DNA from: Lysobacterales bacterium | GTDB taxonomy: Bacteria > Pseudomonadota > Gammaproteobacteria > Xanthomonadales > Marinicellaceae | Assembly (NCBI GenBank): GCA_027067055.1 | Contig: JAMOMK010000101.1 | Coordinates: 18,340 to 82,339, forward strand | Length of the DNA: 64,000 nt | Reading direction: 5' to 3' | Part shown: positions 19,641-29,089 of the stretch, one piece after another | Numbering within the stretch: the first letter of the stretch is position 1 | How the letters are laid out: the number at the start of each line of letters is the position of its first letter | Made by a program: the position numbers and the translations under genes | The notes under the pieces: model-generated | Database searches by the model: none | What the model was told of the DNA's origin: nothing | The model's input: only the letters and a program-made list of their open reading frames with translations

Positions 19641-20675
19641 ATGAACAAAAAACCCATAATTTTAATAATCGTTCTTGCTGCACTGGCAGCAGGTGGCTAT
19701 TATTTTTTCATCAACAAGCAAGAACAAGATACATCAACGCTTAATCTCTATGGCAATGTAGATATTCGTGAGGTGCAATTGGCATTTAATGGCAGCGAAC
19801 ACATCAGTCAACTCTTAGTTGAAGAGGGTGAGACGGTTAAAAAAGGTCAGTTACTGGCAGTTTTGCACAGTGAAATCTTGCAAGCCCAATTAGCAGAGGC
19901 TCAAGCTCAAGTGGTGGCGCAACAGCAATTGTTGGCAAAATTAAAAGCAGGCAGTCGCATCGAAGAGGTGGACAAGGTTAAAGCCGAACTTAATGCTGCT
20001 AGAGCAAAAGCCAAGGCAGCCAGCAGCAGTTACAGCCGCTTGCGTTCGTTGTTGAAGAAAAAAGTGGTCACAGCCGATCAAGTTGACCAAGCCAAAGCCT
20101 TAAAAGATGCTGCCAATGCCGAAGTTGAAGCGATTAAACAGGCGTTGAATTTATTAGAAGCAGGCACACGAAAAGAAGACATTGCCAGTGCTGAAGCTGT
20201 TTTATTGGCGCGTATTGCTGGAGTTGATTTGATTCAACAACGCCTTAATGATGCCAAATTAATTGCACCCTCTGATGGTATTATTCGTAATAGAATTTTG
20301 GAAGTCGGGAGCATGGTGTTTCCACAAACACCGGTGATGACTTTAGCATTTGTCGATCCGATTTGGGTGAGAACCTATTTGCCTGAAACTGCTTTAGGGA
20401 GAGTTACTATTGGCAGTCGAGCCAAGATATACACCGATTCTTATCCCAATAAAGCTTATGAAGGTTGGGTGGGTTATATTTCACCGACCTCAGAGTTTAC
20501 TCCAAAAAATATTCAAACCGAAGAATTACGCACCCGTTTGGTTTATTCCATGCGCGTTTTTGCCTGTAATCCAAACAATGAATTGCGTTTAGGAATGCCT
20601 GCAACTGTGGTGATTGATACCACAAAAACCACCAATGACGAACCAATAACCGCAGCTGAAATGTGTAAAAAATAA
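19641..20675 (+). CDS. ybhG: HlyD-type membrane fusion protein (YbhG-like)
   Basis: A 344-residue periplasmic adaptor with an N-terminal anchor (residues 5-24), a biotinyl-lipoyl-like half motif ('GSEHISQLLVEEGETVKKGQLLAVL'), a long alpha-helical hairpin rich in A, Q, K (about 85-195), and a barrel domain. It should join the inner-membrane ABC transporter to an outer-membrane channel. Spacing and gene order (adaptor, double ATPase, two permeases) match E. coli ybhGFSR. Its stop overlaps the ATPase start (TAATG), and a GAGGAAAA RBS precedes it. Confidence 0.87.
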   Translation: MNKKPIILIIVLAALAAGGYYFFINKQEQDTSTLNLYGNVDIREVQLAFNGSEHISQLLVEEGETVKKGQLLAVLHSEILQAQLAEAQAQVVAQQQLLAKLKAGSRIEEVDKVKAELNAARAKAKAASSSYSRLRSLLKKKVVTADQVDQAKALKDAANAEVEAIKQALNLLEAGTRKEDIASAEAVLLARIAGVDLIQQRLNDAKLIAPSDGIIRNRILEVGSMVFPQTPVMTLAFVDPIWVRTYLPETALGRVTIGSRAKIYTDSYPNKAYEGWVGYISPTSEFTPKNIQTEELRTRLVYSMRVFACNPNNELRLGMPATVVIDTTKTTNDEPITAAEMCKK

Positions 20676-22429
20676 TGTCAAAAGTCATCCTCACCTTATC
20701 GCAAGTCAACAAAACTTTTGATAGTCAAGATTATCAAGTCAAAGCCATTGATGACATGAGTTTTGCCGTGAAAACGGGTAAAGTCACGGGTTTGATAGGA
20801 CCCGATGGTGCGGGTAAAACCACCTTGATGCGTTTGGCTTGCGGGATTTTGACCCCTGATTCTGGTGATTTTGAAGTCATGGGCATTGATGTCACTAAGG
20901 AACCTTTGCAAGTGCAATCGCAAATTGGTTACATGCCTCAGAGATTTGGCTTATACGAAGACTTAACCGTACAGGAAAACTTGGACTTGTATGCTGATTT
21001 ACAGAATGTCGCCAAAGACAAACGCCAAGCCCGCTACGACGAATTGATGCACATGACAGGCATGAGTCCTTTTACTGGACGATTGGCAGGAAAATTATCG
21101 GGTGGCATGAAGCAAAAACTGGGATTGGCGTGTACGCTGATTCGTTCACCAAAACTCTTGTTATTGGATGAACCAACCGTTGGTGTTGATCCTGTTTCTC
21201 GACGTGAACTGTGGGAAATTGTCTATCGGCAAGTACAAGAACAGGGCATGAGCGTATTATTAAGTACCGCTTATTTGGATGAAGCCGAACGTTGTGATGA
21301 AGTGGTTTTGTTACACGAAGGCAAACTCATTATGCAGGGTGACCCCAAAGAATTTAGCCAAACGGTCAATGGGCGTGTCTTTCAAGTCACGGTTGAAAAC
21401 AGCAAACACCGTTCTTTGCAACAAAAGCTTAGCCAAAACCCCGCTGTTTTAGATGCCTTAATTGAAGGCGAGGGTGTTCGTTTGGTTATGACTGAACAAA
21501 GCGAACCTAAGGCAGAAGTTTTATTGCCCGAGATGGTTAAAGCCAATAGAAAAATAAACATCACAGCTGTAGCCCCGCGTTTTGAAGATGCTTTTATTGC
21601 CCGTTTAAAAAATAAAGAAAACAGTAAAGAACACAGTATTGCGAAAATCCAAGTCAGTGGCTCAGCCGATGATGAGGTCATTCGGGTAGAGGATTTAACC
21701 CGAAAATTTGGTGATTTTACCGCCGTTAATAAAATAAATTTTCACGTGAAACGCGGTGAAATATTTGGCTTACTGGGAGCCAATGGCGCAGGCAAATCCA
21801 CCGCTTTTCGAATGTTGTGCGGTTTATTGCCAGTCAGTAGCGGCAAGGTGGCTGTTGCTGGTATGGATTTACGTGTGGCAACGGCAAGTGCGCGACGGAA
21901 AATTGGCTACATGGCACAGAAATTCTCGCTTTATACCGACTTATCGGTGAAACAAAACTTGAAATTCTTTTCCAGTGCTTATGGTTTACGAAAAAAAGCC
22001 CAGCAAGATCGGATTGATTGGGCATTAGAAACTTTTGAATTACAAGAATACCAAGACACCAATGCAGGCAATTTGCCTTTGGGTTATAAACAACGCTTAT
22101 CGTTTGCCGCAGCCTTGATGCACGAACCTGAAATTTTGTTTTTGGATGAACCTACCTCTGGGGTTGATCCTTTGGCTAGGCGTGAATTTTGGCAGAGAAC
22201 CAATGCTTTGGCAGAAATGGGCGTGACTATTTTGGTGACAACGCATTTTATGGATGAAGCCAATTATTGTGACCGTTTGGTGATCATGTCAAAAGGTAAA
22301 ATATTGGCATCAGGAACACCATTAGACATGAAAAATCTGGCTCGAACCGAATCACAGCCTGATCCATCCATGGAAGATGCTTTTATTTACCTCATTCAAG
22401 AAAAGGAGCAGCCTGATGGCAGAGAATAA
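20675..22429 (+). CDS. ybhF: Double-domain ABC transporter ATPase (YbhF-like)
   Basis: At 584 residues it holds two ABC domains in tandem, as in YbhF (578). Domain 1 has Walker A 'GPDGAGKTT' and signature 'LSGGMKQK'. Domain 2 has Walker A 'GANGAGKST', a degenerate signature 'LPLGYKQRL' (usual for this family's second half) and Walker B 'LFLDEPTSGVDP'. Together they form the two nucleotide sites for the two permeases downstream. The last 14 bases overlap the next start. Confidence 0.9.
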   Translation: MSKVILTLSQVNKTFDSQDYQVKAIDDMSFAVKTGKVTGLIGPDGAGKTTLMRLACGILTPDSGDFEVMGIDVTKEPLQVQSQIGYMPQRFGLYEDLTVQENLDLYADLQNVAKDKRQARYDELMHMTGMSPFTGRLAGKLSGGMKQKLGLACTLIRSPKLLLLDEPTVGVDPVSRRELWEIVYRQVQEQGMSVLLSTAYLDEAERCDEVVLLHEGKLIMQGDPKEFSQTVNGRVFQVTVENSKHRSLQQKLSQNPAVLDALIEGEGVRLVMTEQSEPKAEVLLPEMVKANRKINITAVAPRFEDAFIARLKNKENSKEHSIAKIQVSGSADDEVIRVEDLTRKFGDFTAVNKINFHVKRGEIFGLLGANGAGKSTAFRMLCGLLPVSSGKVAVAGMDLRVATASARRKIGYMAQKFSLYTDLSVKQNLKFFSSAYGLRKKAQQDRIDWALETFELQEYQDTNAGNLPLGYKQRLSFAAALMHEPEILFLDEPTSGVDPLARREFWQRTNALAEMGVTILVTTHFMDEANYCDRLVIMSKGKILASGTPLDMKNLARTESQPDPSMEDAFIYLIQEKEQPDGRE

Positions 22430-23552
22430 AACTTCCGCTCGAAATATGCGCTTAATGGGTATGCTACGCAAAGAAATGTGGCAAATCATTCGTGATCCTT
22501 CTAGTATCGCCATCGCTTTTGTTATGCCAGTGGTTTTGTTGTTTATGTTTGGTTATGGTGTATCGCTGGATGCCAAAGATATTCCAGTGGGAATCGCCGT
22601 TGAACAGGCCGATATTGTTACCCAATCATTGAGCGATTCTTTTGAACAATCCGAATTTTTCAAGCCATCGTATTACCACTCTATTCAACAAGCCCAACAA
22701 GCCTTAGAGGAAAGAAAAATTGATGGTATCGTCTGGCTACGCAGTAATTTTTCACAAAACTTACAAGCAGGAAAACAAGCTCCAATTGAAATTATTATCA
22801 ACGGAGTCGATTCCAATCAAGCCAATATCACCATGGGATACATTCAAGGGGTGTGGCAATCGTGGTTGATTCAGTTTTCAAGTTCTCGTGGTATCGCCTT
22901 AAATTTACCCGTTAATTTAGAACAGCGTGTGTGGTTTAATTCGGCATTAAACAGCCGGTTGTTTTTGGTGCCAGGAGTAATTGCGGTAATTATGACCATG
23001 ATTGGTTCTTTGCTCACTGCTATGGTTGTGGCGCGAGAGTGGGAACGTGGCACCATGGAAGCCTTAATGGTGACACCATTATCCATGAAAGAAATGTTGG
23101 CAGGTAAGTTAATCCCTTATTTTATATTGGGTATGGGCAGTATGTTTATTAGCGTTGCCTTGGCGGTTTGGTGGTTTGGTGTTCCTTTGCGTGGCTCGTT
23201 TTGGGTGATGGTTTTGGTTTCGTCCCTTTTTATGATGGTGTCTTTGCTTATTGGTCTATTGATTTCAATCATTTCAAAAAACCAATTTGTCGCAGGACAA
23301 ACCGCTATTGCCGCTTCATTTTTACCAGCCTTTTTATTATCGGGATTCTTATTTGACATTAATTCCATGCCCACAATTATTCAAGGCATCACTTATTTGA
23401 TTCCTGCCCGCTATTTTGTCGCACAACTGCAAACCTTGTTTTTAGCAGGCAATGTTTGGCCAGTCATTCTTAGCAATGCTTTTGCTTTGATGGTAATGTT
23501 AGTGGTTTTGGCCTACTGGGTTTCCAGTAAATCACGTAAAACTTTGGAGTGA
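22416..23552 (+). CDS. ybhS: ABC transporter permease (YbhS-like)
   Basis: A 378-residue ABC-2 permease: helix 1 (about 28-46), external loop to about 170, then five helices with the 'VAREWERGTMEALMVTPLSMKEMLAGKL' coupling region. I chose MAENKTSARN at 22416 because AAAAGGAG lies 6 bases upstream; the open frame begins 39 bases earlier inside the ATPase gene. In E. coli, YbhSR exports cations and some drugs. Confidence 0.88.
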   Translation: MAENKTSARNMRLMGMLRKEMWQIIRDPSSIAIAFVMPVVLLFMFGYGVSLDAKDIPVGIAVEQADIVTQSLSDSFEQSEFFKPSYYHSIQQAQQALEERKIDGIVWLRSNFSQNLQAGKQAPIEIIINGVDSNQANITMGYIQGVWQSWLIQFSSSRGIALNLPVNLEQRVWFNSALNSRLFLVPGVIAVIMTMIGSLLTAMVVAREWERGTMEALMVTPLSMKEMLAGKLIPYFILGMGSMFISVALAVWWFGVPLRGSFWVMVLVSSLFMMVSLLIGLLISIISKNQFVAGQTAIAASFLPAFLLSGFLFDINSMPTIIQGITYLIPARYFVAQLQTLFLAGNVWPVILSNAFALMVMLVVLAYWVSSKSRKTLE

Positions 23553-23557
23553 TGCAG

Positions 23558-24679
23558 ATGAATAATCAGTACTTTTCACAAATTTTTGCTTTGGCTTTAA
23601 AAGAGTTTTTGGCGTTGTTTCGGGACAAACGCAGTCGTTTGATTTTGGTTTTTCCACCACTTTTGCAAATATTGATTTTTGGCTTTGCTGCAACCTATGA
23701 TTTGGACAATGTACCTATTGCTATTTACAACCAAGACCAAGGTCTGGTTTCGCGTGAATTTATAAGCCAATTCGAAGGCTCAGAAACTTTTGAAGTTATA
23801 GAATACATCAAAAAAGACAGAGACATTGCACCTTTAATTGATAACAAAGACGTGCTGTTGGTGTTAAATATCGAACCTCAATTTTCTGATAAATTACAAC
23901 AAGGAAAGAGTGCCAAAGTGCAAGTTATTTTGGATGGTAGAAACTCCAATACCGCCATGACAGCGATGAATTATATTGCCAGTATGAATCTGGATTTTAA
24001 CCAAAAATGGAGTGCCCAACATGGCGCAACAGGACCCAAAGTGGCTTTGGAGGTACGCAATTGGTATAACGAAAACTTGCAATCACGCTGGTTTATTTTG
24101 CCCGGGATTTTAGGCTCACTTATTTTGGTGGTGATTTTGTTGGTTACCGCCTTATCGGTTGCCCGTGAGCGTGAGGCAGGTACTTTTGATCAATTATTGG
24201 TCACGCCGATGAACCCTACCCAAATCTTAATTGGCAAAGCCATTCCTGGTATTGTTATCGGCTTGCTTGAATCTACCTTGATCTTAATTATCATTGTTAA
24301 ACTATTCCAAATACCGATTCAAGGTGATATTGCCGCTTTGTATCTTGGCTTGTTTTTATTTCTTATTGCTGCTACTGGTATTGGCTTGGTGATTTCTGCA
24401 ATTTCCTTAACCCAACAACAGGCAGTCTTGGGAGCGTTTTTGTTTATCGTACCAGCTGTTGTGCTTTCGGGCTTTACTACACCCATAGCCAACATGCCCG
24501 ATAGTGTGCAATTATTAACCTATATAAACCCTTTGCGTTATTTCTTGATTATATTACGTGGTGTGTTTTTAGAGGGTAATGGCTTTACCTTGTTGTTTTC
24601 ACAATTTTGGCCAATGGCTATTATTGGTGTGGTGTGTTTGGTTTTTGCGGGTTGGTTGTTTCGACATCGAATGTATTAG
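23558..24679 (+). CDS. ybhR: ABC transporter permease (YbhR-like)
   Basis: A 373-residue partner permease with the same fold and the motif 'VAREREAGTFDQLLVTPMNPTQILIGKAIPG'. Three in-frame candidate starts (23549, 23552, 23558) lie at the ybhS stop; ATG 23558 has a GGAG 8 bases upstream and is preferred. It completes the exporter and is followed after 9 bases by the LpxR gene, which is probably cotranscribed. Confidence 0.87.
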   Translation: MNNQYFSQIFALALKEFLALFRDKRSRLILVFPPLLQILIFGFAATYDLDNVPIAIYNQDQGLVSREFISQFEGSETFEVIEYIKKDRDIAPLIDNKDVLLVLNIEPQFSDKLQQGKSAKVQVILDGRNSNTAMTAMNYIASMNLDFNQKWSAQHGATGPKVALEVRNWYNENLQSRWFILPGILGSLILVVILLVTALSVAREREAGTFDQLLVTPMNPTQILIGKAIPGIVIGLLESTLILIIIVKLFQIPIQGDIAALYLGLFLFLIAATGIGLVISAISLTQQQAVLGAFLFIVPAVVLSGFTTPIANMPDSVQLLTYINPLRYFLIILRGVFLEGNGFTLLFSQFWPMAIIGVVCLVFAGWLFRHRMY

Positions 24680-24688
24680 GAGAGAGTT

Positions 24689-25693
24689 ATGAAATTAATA
24701 TCAATTATTTTTTTAGTTATGTCATTATCGACCCAGGCACAAATTGAATTACACGATTCTGATCAATCAGGTTATTGGAGTGTGCAGATCGAAAACGATG
24801 TGTTTGGCACCAGTACTGACCGGTTTTATACCAACGGTGTGCAACTCAACTATATTCAACGCGATAAAACCATCACTTGGTTGGAAAAATTGGTAGACAA
24901 ACTGCCTTTATTTGTACGCACCGATAGCAAAGGGCGTGGTTATGCTTTCGGACAAAAAATGTTTACTCCTGAAGATACCCAAACCACTGAACTAATAGAA
25001 AATGATCGTCCCTATGCAGGCTGGTTATATGGCAGTGCATCAGTGGCATCCTTGATGAAAAATACTGCTGATTACCGCAAAATAAATGCAGTTGAATTTA
25101 CTTTGGGCATTGTCGGCCCTTCATCACTTGGTGAACAAGCTCAAAATGGTTTTCATGATTTGATTGGTGTTCCACATGCCAATGGTTGGGATAATCAATT
25201 GGGAGATGAATTGGGGCTGGTGGTGACTTATGTGCGAAAGAGTGAGCATTTTAGATACTTGAAAAGTGGTCTTGAGTATTCATGGTCACCTCATAAGGTT
25301 TTGGCTTTGGGGAATGTTTATACTTATGCGGGTGGAGGCATGATGGTGCGATTTGGTAAAAACCTACGCAACGATATTGGACCGCCCAATATCAGCCCTG
25401 GCTTTCCTGGCAATGCTTTTTTTAATCCCACCAAAGAAGGCAGCAGTTGGTATCTATTTGCAGGTGTTGAAGGGCGTGCAATGGCACGTAATATTTTTCT
25501 TGATGGCAATACATTCAAAGACAGTCACAGTGTTGATAAAAAAACAATGGTATTTGATTTGCAATATGGTATTGCTTATCAACGTGGTAAAGTACGGATA
25601 AGCTACAGTCAAGTACTTCGTAGCAAAGAATTTTATGGGCAAATAGATGATAGTTTATTTGGTGCGGTTAATATTTCTTATGACTTGGATTGA
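24689..25693 (+). CDS. LpxR-type lipid A deacylase family outer-membrane protein
   Basis: A 334-residue protein with a signal peptide cleaved near residue 17 (SLSTQA). The mature N-terminus 'YWSVQIENDVFGTSTDRFYTNGVQLNY' carries the N-D-...-D-R-x-Y-T-N-G pattern of the LpxR family (DUF2219), which holds the active-site Asn/Asp/Ser and calcium sites. LpxR removes the 3'-acyloxyacyl group from lipid A. The body is beta-strand rich, with 'ENDRPYAGWLYG'. Placement behind an exporter that shares the same TetR operator links it to envelope change; this is inference. Confidence 0.83.
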   Translation: MKLISIIFLVMSLSTQAQIELHDSDQSGYWSVQIENDVFGTSTDRFYTNGVQLNYIQRDKTITWLEKLVDKLPLFVRTDSKGRGYAFGQKMFTPEDTQTTELIENDRPYAGWLYGSASVASLMKNTADYRKINAVEFTLGIVGPSSLGEQAQNGFHDLIGVPHANGWDNQLGDELGLVVTYVRKSEHFRYLKSGLEYSWSPHKVLALGNVYTYAGGGMMVRFGKNLRNDIGPPNISPGFPGNAFFNPTKEGSSWYLFAGVEGRAMARNIFLDGNTFKDSHSVDKKTMVFDLQYGIAYQRGKVRISYSQVLRSKEFYGQIDDSLFGAVNISYDLD

Positions 25694-25720
25694 GGAAGTG
25701 AATTAATAATTAAGTGGTGC

Positions 25721-25751
25721 CACTATCGGTGGGCCGTACCCACCGATAGTG
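25721..25751. terminator. Perfect 13-bp hairpin between convergent genes
   Basis: CACTATCGGTGGG and CCCACCGATAGTG are perfect complements around CCGTA. The hairpin lies between the LpxR stop and the convergent lipoprotein stop, so it can serve both. It resembles the hairpin at 45661-45682 (18 of 22 bases) and so is also a dispersed repeat. Confidence 0.7.
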
Positions 25752-25770
25752 TTATTTGTATCAGTTATTG

Positions 25771-26214
25771 TTAATCCTCACTATTAGGAAAGGTCTTTTT
25801 ATCCTCAGCTGTTGCTGTTTCGTTGCATTCGCCTTTGATGGTGACATGTCCTCGTTCAAAGAAGCTATCTAATTCCATATAACCTTCACGGCAATATCCT
25901 GTTTCGACTAGCTTAAGGTTGAGCTTTTTATTGGCTTTTTCTTCCATCTTGGCTTTCATTTTACTCATGTCGGGCTTTTTACCACCTTTCATGCCACCAT
26001 GCATACCGCCACCTTTACCCATACCTTTGCCCATTTGACCTTGATTTGGCATTTTTTTTATGAGACTATAATTGAAGACTTTGCTGCCATCAGGTTTAAT
26101 ATGAGTGACAAAAACCTCAGAGGGCTTGCCACCATGTCTTTTGGGCGAGTTTGAACTACAAGCAGTTATGCTTAATGTAGCAATTGTTAGACTTATAATA
26201 AGTTTATTATTCAT
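25771..26214 (-). CDS. Small lipoprotein with Gly/Met/Lys-rich core (unknown function)
   Basis: A 147-residue lipoprotein precursor: lipobox LSITAC with Cys19 after a hydrophobic leader, then a region of Gly, Met and Lys repeats ('GKGMGKGGGMHGGMKGGKK', about 62-80) and a Lys-rich helix. The last third has two cysteines (TGYCREGYMELDSFFER and KGECNET) that could pair. Methionine and histidine runs suggest Cu or Ag binding, and a metal pump lies 3 kb away, but this is only a hint. It lies on the strand of, and 133 bases from, the cytochrome c gene. Confidence 0.6.
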   Translation of the reverse strand: MNNKLIISLTIATLSITACSSNSPKRHGGKPSEVFVTHIKPDGSKVFNYSLIKKMPNQGQMGKGMGKGGGMHGGMKGGKKPDMSKMKAKMEEKANKKLNLKLVETGYCREGYMELDSFFERGHVTIKGECNETATAEDKKTFPNSED

Positions 26215-26347
26215 GTGTTTTTACCTTTTTTAAAGACGAGTATCTCCCAGCCACATTAGATAAGTGGTTTAAAAGTATCTCTATTGATTAAAGTGAGCTA
26301 CAAAGTCTTTAACTAAACTGGACGATGTAGCTCTGGGGAGAACCTAA

Positions 26348-26830
26348 TTACTTACATAATTGGTTGTATTTCATGCGAATCATGGCATCATGATTACCAC
26401 CTCGACCCATACCTTGACCATTTCCTTGAGGTTGAGAGCCACTAGAGTTTTTTAAATCATTAGCCCAATGGGTGCAAGGAGCCTCAAAAGTTTCTTCATA
26501 CAAATAAGCACCAATTTGGGCTAGCATTTCATCAGGTAAAGGCATCGCTGGCATTAATCCAAACTTTTTAACAGGGCGTTTCATTAAAGCCTTTTCTTGG
26601 GTTGGATTTTTTGCCCAGTCGCTAACGGCTGTGATGAAGCTTTGTTTGTCCGCATAATTGCGTTTATATCTATTTTGTACTCCATAAAAAGGTGGAGCAA
26701 GTGACGGTGTTAACTCTGCATTATGGCAAGCTAAACAAGCATTAATTGCTGTTTTGCCTTTTTCGGCCTCTAGCGTTAATGCCATTGAGTTAAACGCTAA
26801 TATCAATGTTATTAGGGTTAGGTTTTTCAT
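26348..26830 (-). CDS. Cytochrome c (monohaem, periplasmic)
   Basis: A 160-residue protein with a signal peptide and a single haem-binding CLACH motif (about residue 32). A Met in 'GLMPAMPLPDEMLAQIGAYLYEE' is the likely sixth haem ligand. A G/N/Q-rich tail follows (GSQPQGNGQGMGRGGN). ATG 26830 is chosen for its AAGGAGAAAC RBS, although the frame is open upstream into the peroxidase gene. It is the third gene of the DUF2202/peroxidase/cytochrome operon and could pass electrons to the peroxidase. Confidence 0.8.
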   Translation of the reverse strand: MKNLTLITLILAFNSMALTLEAEKGKTAINACLACHNAELTPSLAPPFYGVQNRYKRNYADKQSFITAVSDWAKNPTQEKALMKRPVKKFGLMPAMPLPDEMLAQIGAYLYEETFEAPCTHWANDLKNSSGSQPQGNGQGMGRGGNHDAMIRMKYNQLCK

Positions 26831-26840
26831 GCGTTTCTCC

Positions 26841-27824
26841 TTATTTGAAAGGTTCTGGTTTTGGGGTTTCTGCAACTGACGGTGGTAATTGCGGTAAATC
26901 AAATGACGGTGCGTCTCCTGTAAGAGTTTTTAAGAAGGCTACAATCATATTGCTTTCATCGGTTGTAAATTTACGCCCCAATTGAATTTCTCCCATGATA
27001 TTAACCGCTTCATTTAGTGAAGTAGTTGAGCCATCATGAAAGTATGGATAGGTTAGTTCAATATTTCTTAGCGTTGGTACTTTAAACATAAACTTATCGC
27101 TGTCTTTTTGAGTCACTCCAGCAAGTCCTATGGCTTTATTACTAGTTTGGAATTTCTTTATTACACCCATTTTTTGATAAGATGAACCACCTACAGCTGC
27201 ACCATTGTGACAACCGACACAGCCGCTGTTTTTAAACAGTTCATAACCAGACAATTCTTTGGCAGAAATGGCATCTTTATCGCCAAGTAACCATTGGTCA
27301 AAAGGAGAATGAGGTGTAACCAAAGTTTTTTCAAATTCGGCAATAGCAGAGGTCATGCTATCGACATTAATTTGATTCTTACCAAAGACTAGTTTGAACT
27401 CTTGCACATAACCTGGTATTGATTTAATCACGCTGATTGCAAGCTCATGAGTTGATGCCATTTCACCAGGGTTAGCAATTGGACCACCTGCCTGTTCTTT
27501 TAAGTCTTTAGCACGACCATCCCAAAATTGAGCTATATTAAAACTGGAATTTAATACAGTAGGAGCATTAATTGGTCCTTGATTCCACTTATGCCCAATG
27601 GATGTTGGTAGATTGTCAGTGCCTCCCATACTTAAGTTATGGCAAGAGTTACAGGAAATAAAACCTGACTTTGAAAGCCGAGGATCAAAATAGAGTTTTT
27701 TTCCTAACTCCATTAGTGCCATATTAATATTTTCTGCTGGCTTAATTGGCTCAATGGGTTCTTGTGCATTAGATAATGCAGAAAGACCTAGCAGCCCAGT
27801 AATTAGTATTTTTTTAATAGTCAT
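26841..27824 (-). CDS. Di-haem cytochrome c peroxidase (MauG/CcpA family)
   Basis: A 327-residue periplasmic enzyme with two haem motifs, CNSCH near residue 60 and CVGCH near residue 200, and the family features 'DPRLSKSGFISCNSCH' and 'PTLRNIELTYPYFHDGSTTSLNEAV'. It should reduce H2O2 with electrons from a small cytochrome. The signal peptide is residues 1-20. ATG 27824 is chosen because GGAG lies 6 bases upstream. Its gene neighbours are a DUF2202 protein upstream and a cytochrome c 11 bases downstream. Confidence 0.88.
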   Translation of the reverse strand: MTIKKILITGLLGLSALSNAQEPIEPIKPAENINMALMELGKKLYFDPRLSKSGFISCNSCHNLSMGGTDNLPTSIGHKWNQGPINAPTVLNSSFNIAQFWDGRAKDLKEQAGGPIANPGEMASTHELAISVIKSIPGYVQEFKLVFGKNQINVDSMTSAIAEFEKTLVTPHSPFDQWLLGDKDAISAKELSGYELFKNSGCVGCHNGAAVGGSSYQKMGVIKKFQTSNKAIGLAGVTQKDSDKFMFKVPTLRNIELTYPYFHDGSTTSLNEAVNIMGEIQLGRKFTTDESNMIVAFLKTLTGDAPSFDLPQLPPSVAETPKPEPFK

Positions 27825-27891
27825 ATTCTTCTCCAAATTTATATAACACTATACCTTATAAAGCATAGTGTTATATTTTACAAAATTTTTA

Positions 27892-28887
27892 TCATCTACC
27901 ACATTGTTCATTAGCAGAAGAAAGTATTTCTGCAACAACGGTTGCTATTTCTGAAATCTGTACTTGATAAGTTGTTCCTGTTAATTGCTCGTATGCTGGT
28001 ACAAAAGAGCGCAAGTGATTTCTTGAACCGCATAACAATTTATCATAAGTTGCCAAAATATCAGCAGGCATAGTCTCATCATCCTCAAATGCCATCAAGT
28101 CCACTATGTCTGTCTCCTCAACCAAAGCGGCTGCAAGATAAGCATCACTTAGTGAAGTAGAACCCATATCAATTAATGCATCATACAAAGCTTGTAGATC
28201 AGAGTTGTTAAATGTTCCCTCAACTCCTGTTGATGAGTCAGGAACATTGTAGATATTCATTAGGTTTAACACGGAATCCATGTGCTGTTGTTCACTACTT
28301 GCGATGCTTGAAAATATATTTTGACCGTAGTCTCTGTTGAATTTCAAGTAAACATCACGTGCTAGTTTTTCTTCTTCACGCATAAAGGCAAGGCTTTGCT
28401 TAGCAACTGAATCTTGTGCTCCAGTATCTTCATGGCAGCTTAGTCCGTCAGTAAATGTCAAACGGGTTAGTTGTACAGAACCTGTTCCATAGTTGCTATC
28501 ATTAGATGAGTATTGCATAGTGCCAATGTTGCAGTCGGTAAAATCAATGGTAACTGTACCCCAGTCGGTTCTAATGACATCAGACTCAACAAAATTAGTA
28601 TCCCAACCTGCTCCAGATGTAATTTGCATAGGAATGGTTAATGTTTCTATGCCATAGTCAAAAGGCTGTGATCCAACCAACCACATTTGTTCTCCATTTA
28701 AGTACCCATACCACGTAACAACAAAGTTGGGCTGATCATTAACTCGGGCAATGTTAACAAAAATCCCTTGCCCTGAGGCACCTGCAATCCAAGCACCGCT
28801 GACACCGGGTTGTAGTTGGATATTAGCATTTGCTGAAAATGCCAATAATAAGCTCGTTAATAATACTGTTTGTATAACTGTTTTCAT
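27892..28887 (-). CDS. Secreted DUF2202 (ferritin-like) domain protein
   Basis: A 331-residue exported protein. After a signal peptide (1-21), residues 22-150 form a beta-rich domain with 'SGAWIAGASGQGIFVNIA' and many G, N and W residues. The C-terminal half is the four-helix DUF2202 domain, seen in 'MREEEKLARDVYLKFNRDYG' and 'SEQQHMDSVLNL', with E and H residues placed as in a ferritin-like di-metal site. ATG 28887 has AAGGTG 7 bases upstream. It leads the operon with the peroxidase and cytochrome. The fusion to the N-terminal beta domain is notable. Confidence 0.78.
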   Translation of the reverse strand: MKTVIQTVLLTSLLLAFSANANIQLQPGVSGAWIAGASGQGIFVNIARVNDQPNFVVTWYGYLNGEQMWLVGSQPFDYGIETLTIPMQITSGAGWDTNFVESDVIRTDWGTVTIDFTDCNIGTMQYSSNDSNYGTGSVQLTRLTFTDGLSCHEDTGAQDSVAKQSLAFMREEEKLARDVYLKFNRDYGQNIFSSIASSEQQHMDSVLNLMNIYNVPDSSTGVEGTFNNSDLQALYDALIDMGSTSLSDAYLAAALVEETDIVDLMAFEDDETMPADILATYDKLLCGSRNHLRSFVPAYEQLTGTTYQVQISEIATVVAEILSSANEQCGR

Positions 28888-28918
28888 AATAATCACCTTA
28901 ATATAAGTAAGTTCTAAT

Positions 28919-29040
28919 TTAGTGTTTTCTAATATAACAAATGCCGTGTTAATAATTTGTTAGTTTCTCTATATTTATTTTTTATTTTGTAAGTGAATGT
29001 TCACTTACTTCTAATATACTCAATAAATTTGGTATTGCAA
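28919..29040 (-). promoter_or_regulatory. Promoter region of the DUF2202 operon with TetR site B and a TTAG-N6-CTAA site
   Basis: The palindrome GTAAGTGAATGTTCACTTAC (28989-29008) has perfect 9-bp arms around TG. On the minus strand, TTGCAA (29040-29035) and TATATT (29018-29013) are 16 bases apart, so the palindrome covers the start site. A second palindrome, TTAG-TGTTTT-CTAA (28919-28932), lies further down and matches the sites at 34671 and 54509. No gene is seen between 28888 and 29089. Confidence 0.75.
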
Positions 29041-29089
29041 GGTAAAATATGAAAAAAACTTAATATATTAGTGTTTGCTAATGTATGGA

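Noticed and set aside
25771..26214. Metal-binding lipoprotein as firm call
   Set aside because: Met, Gly and Lys runs alone do not show metal binding; kept as unknown.
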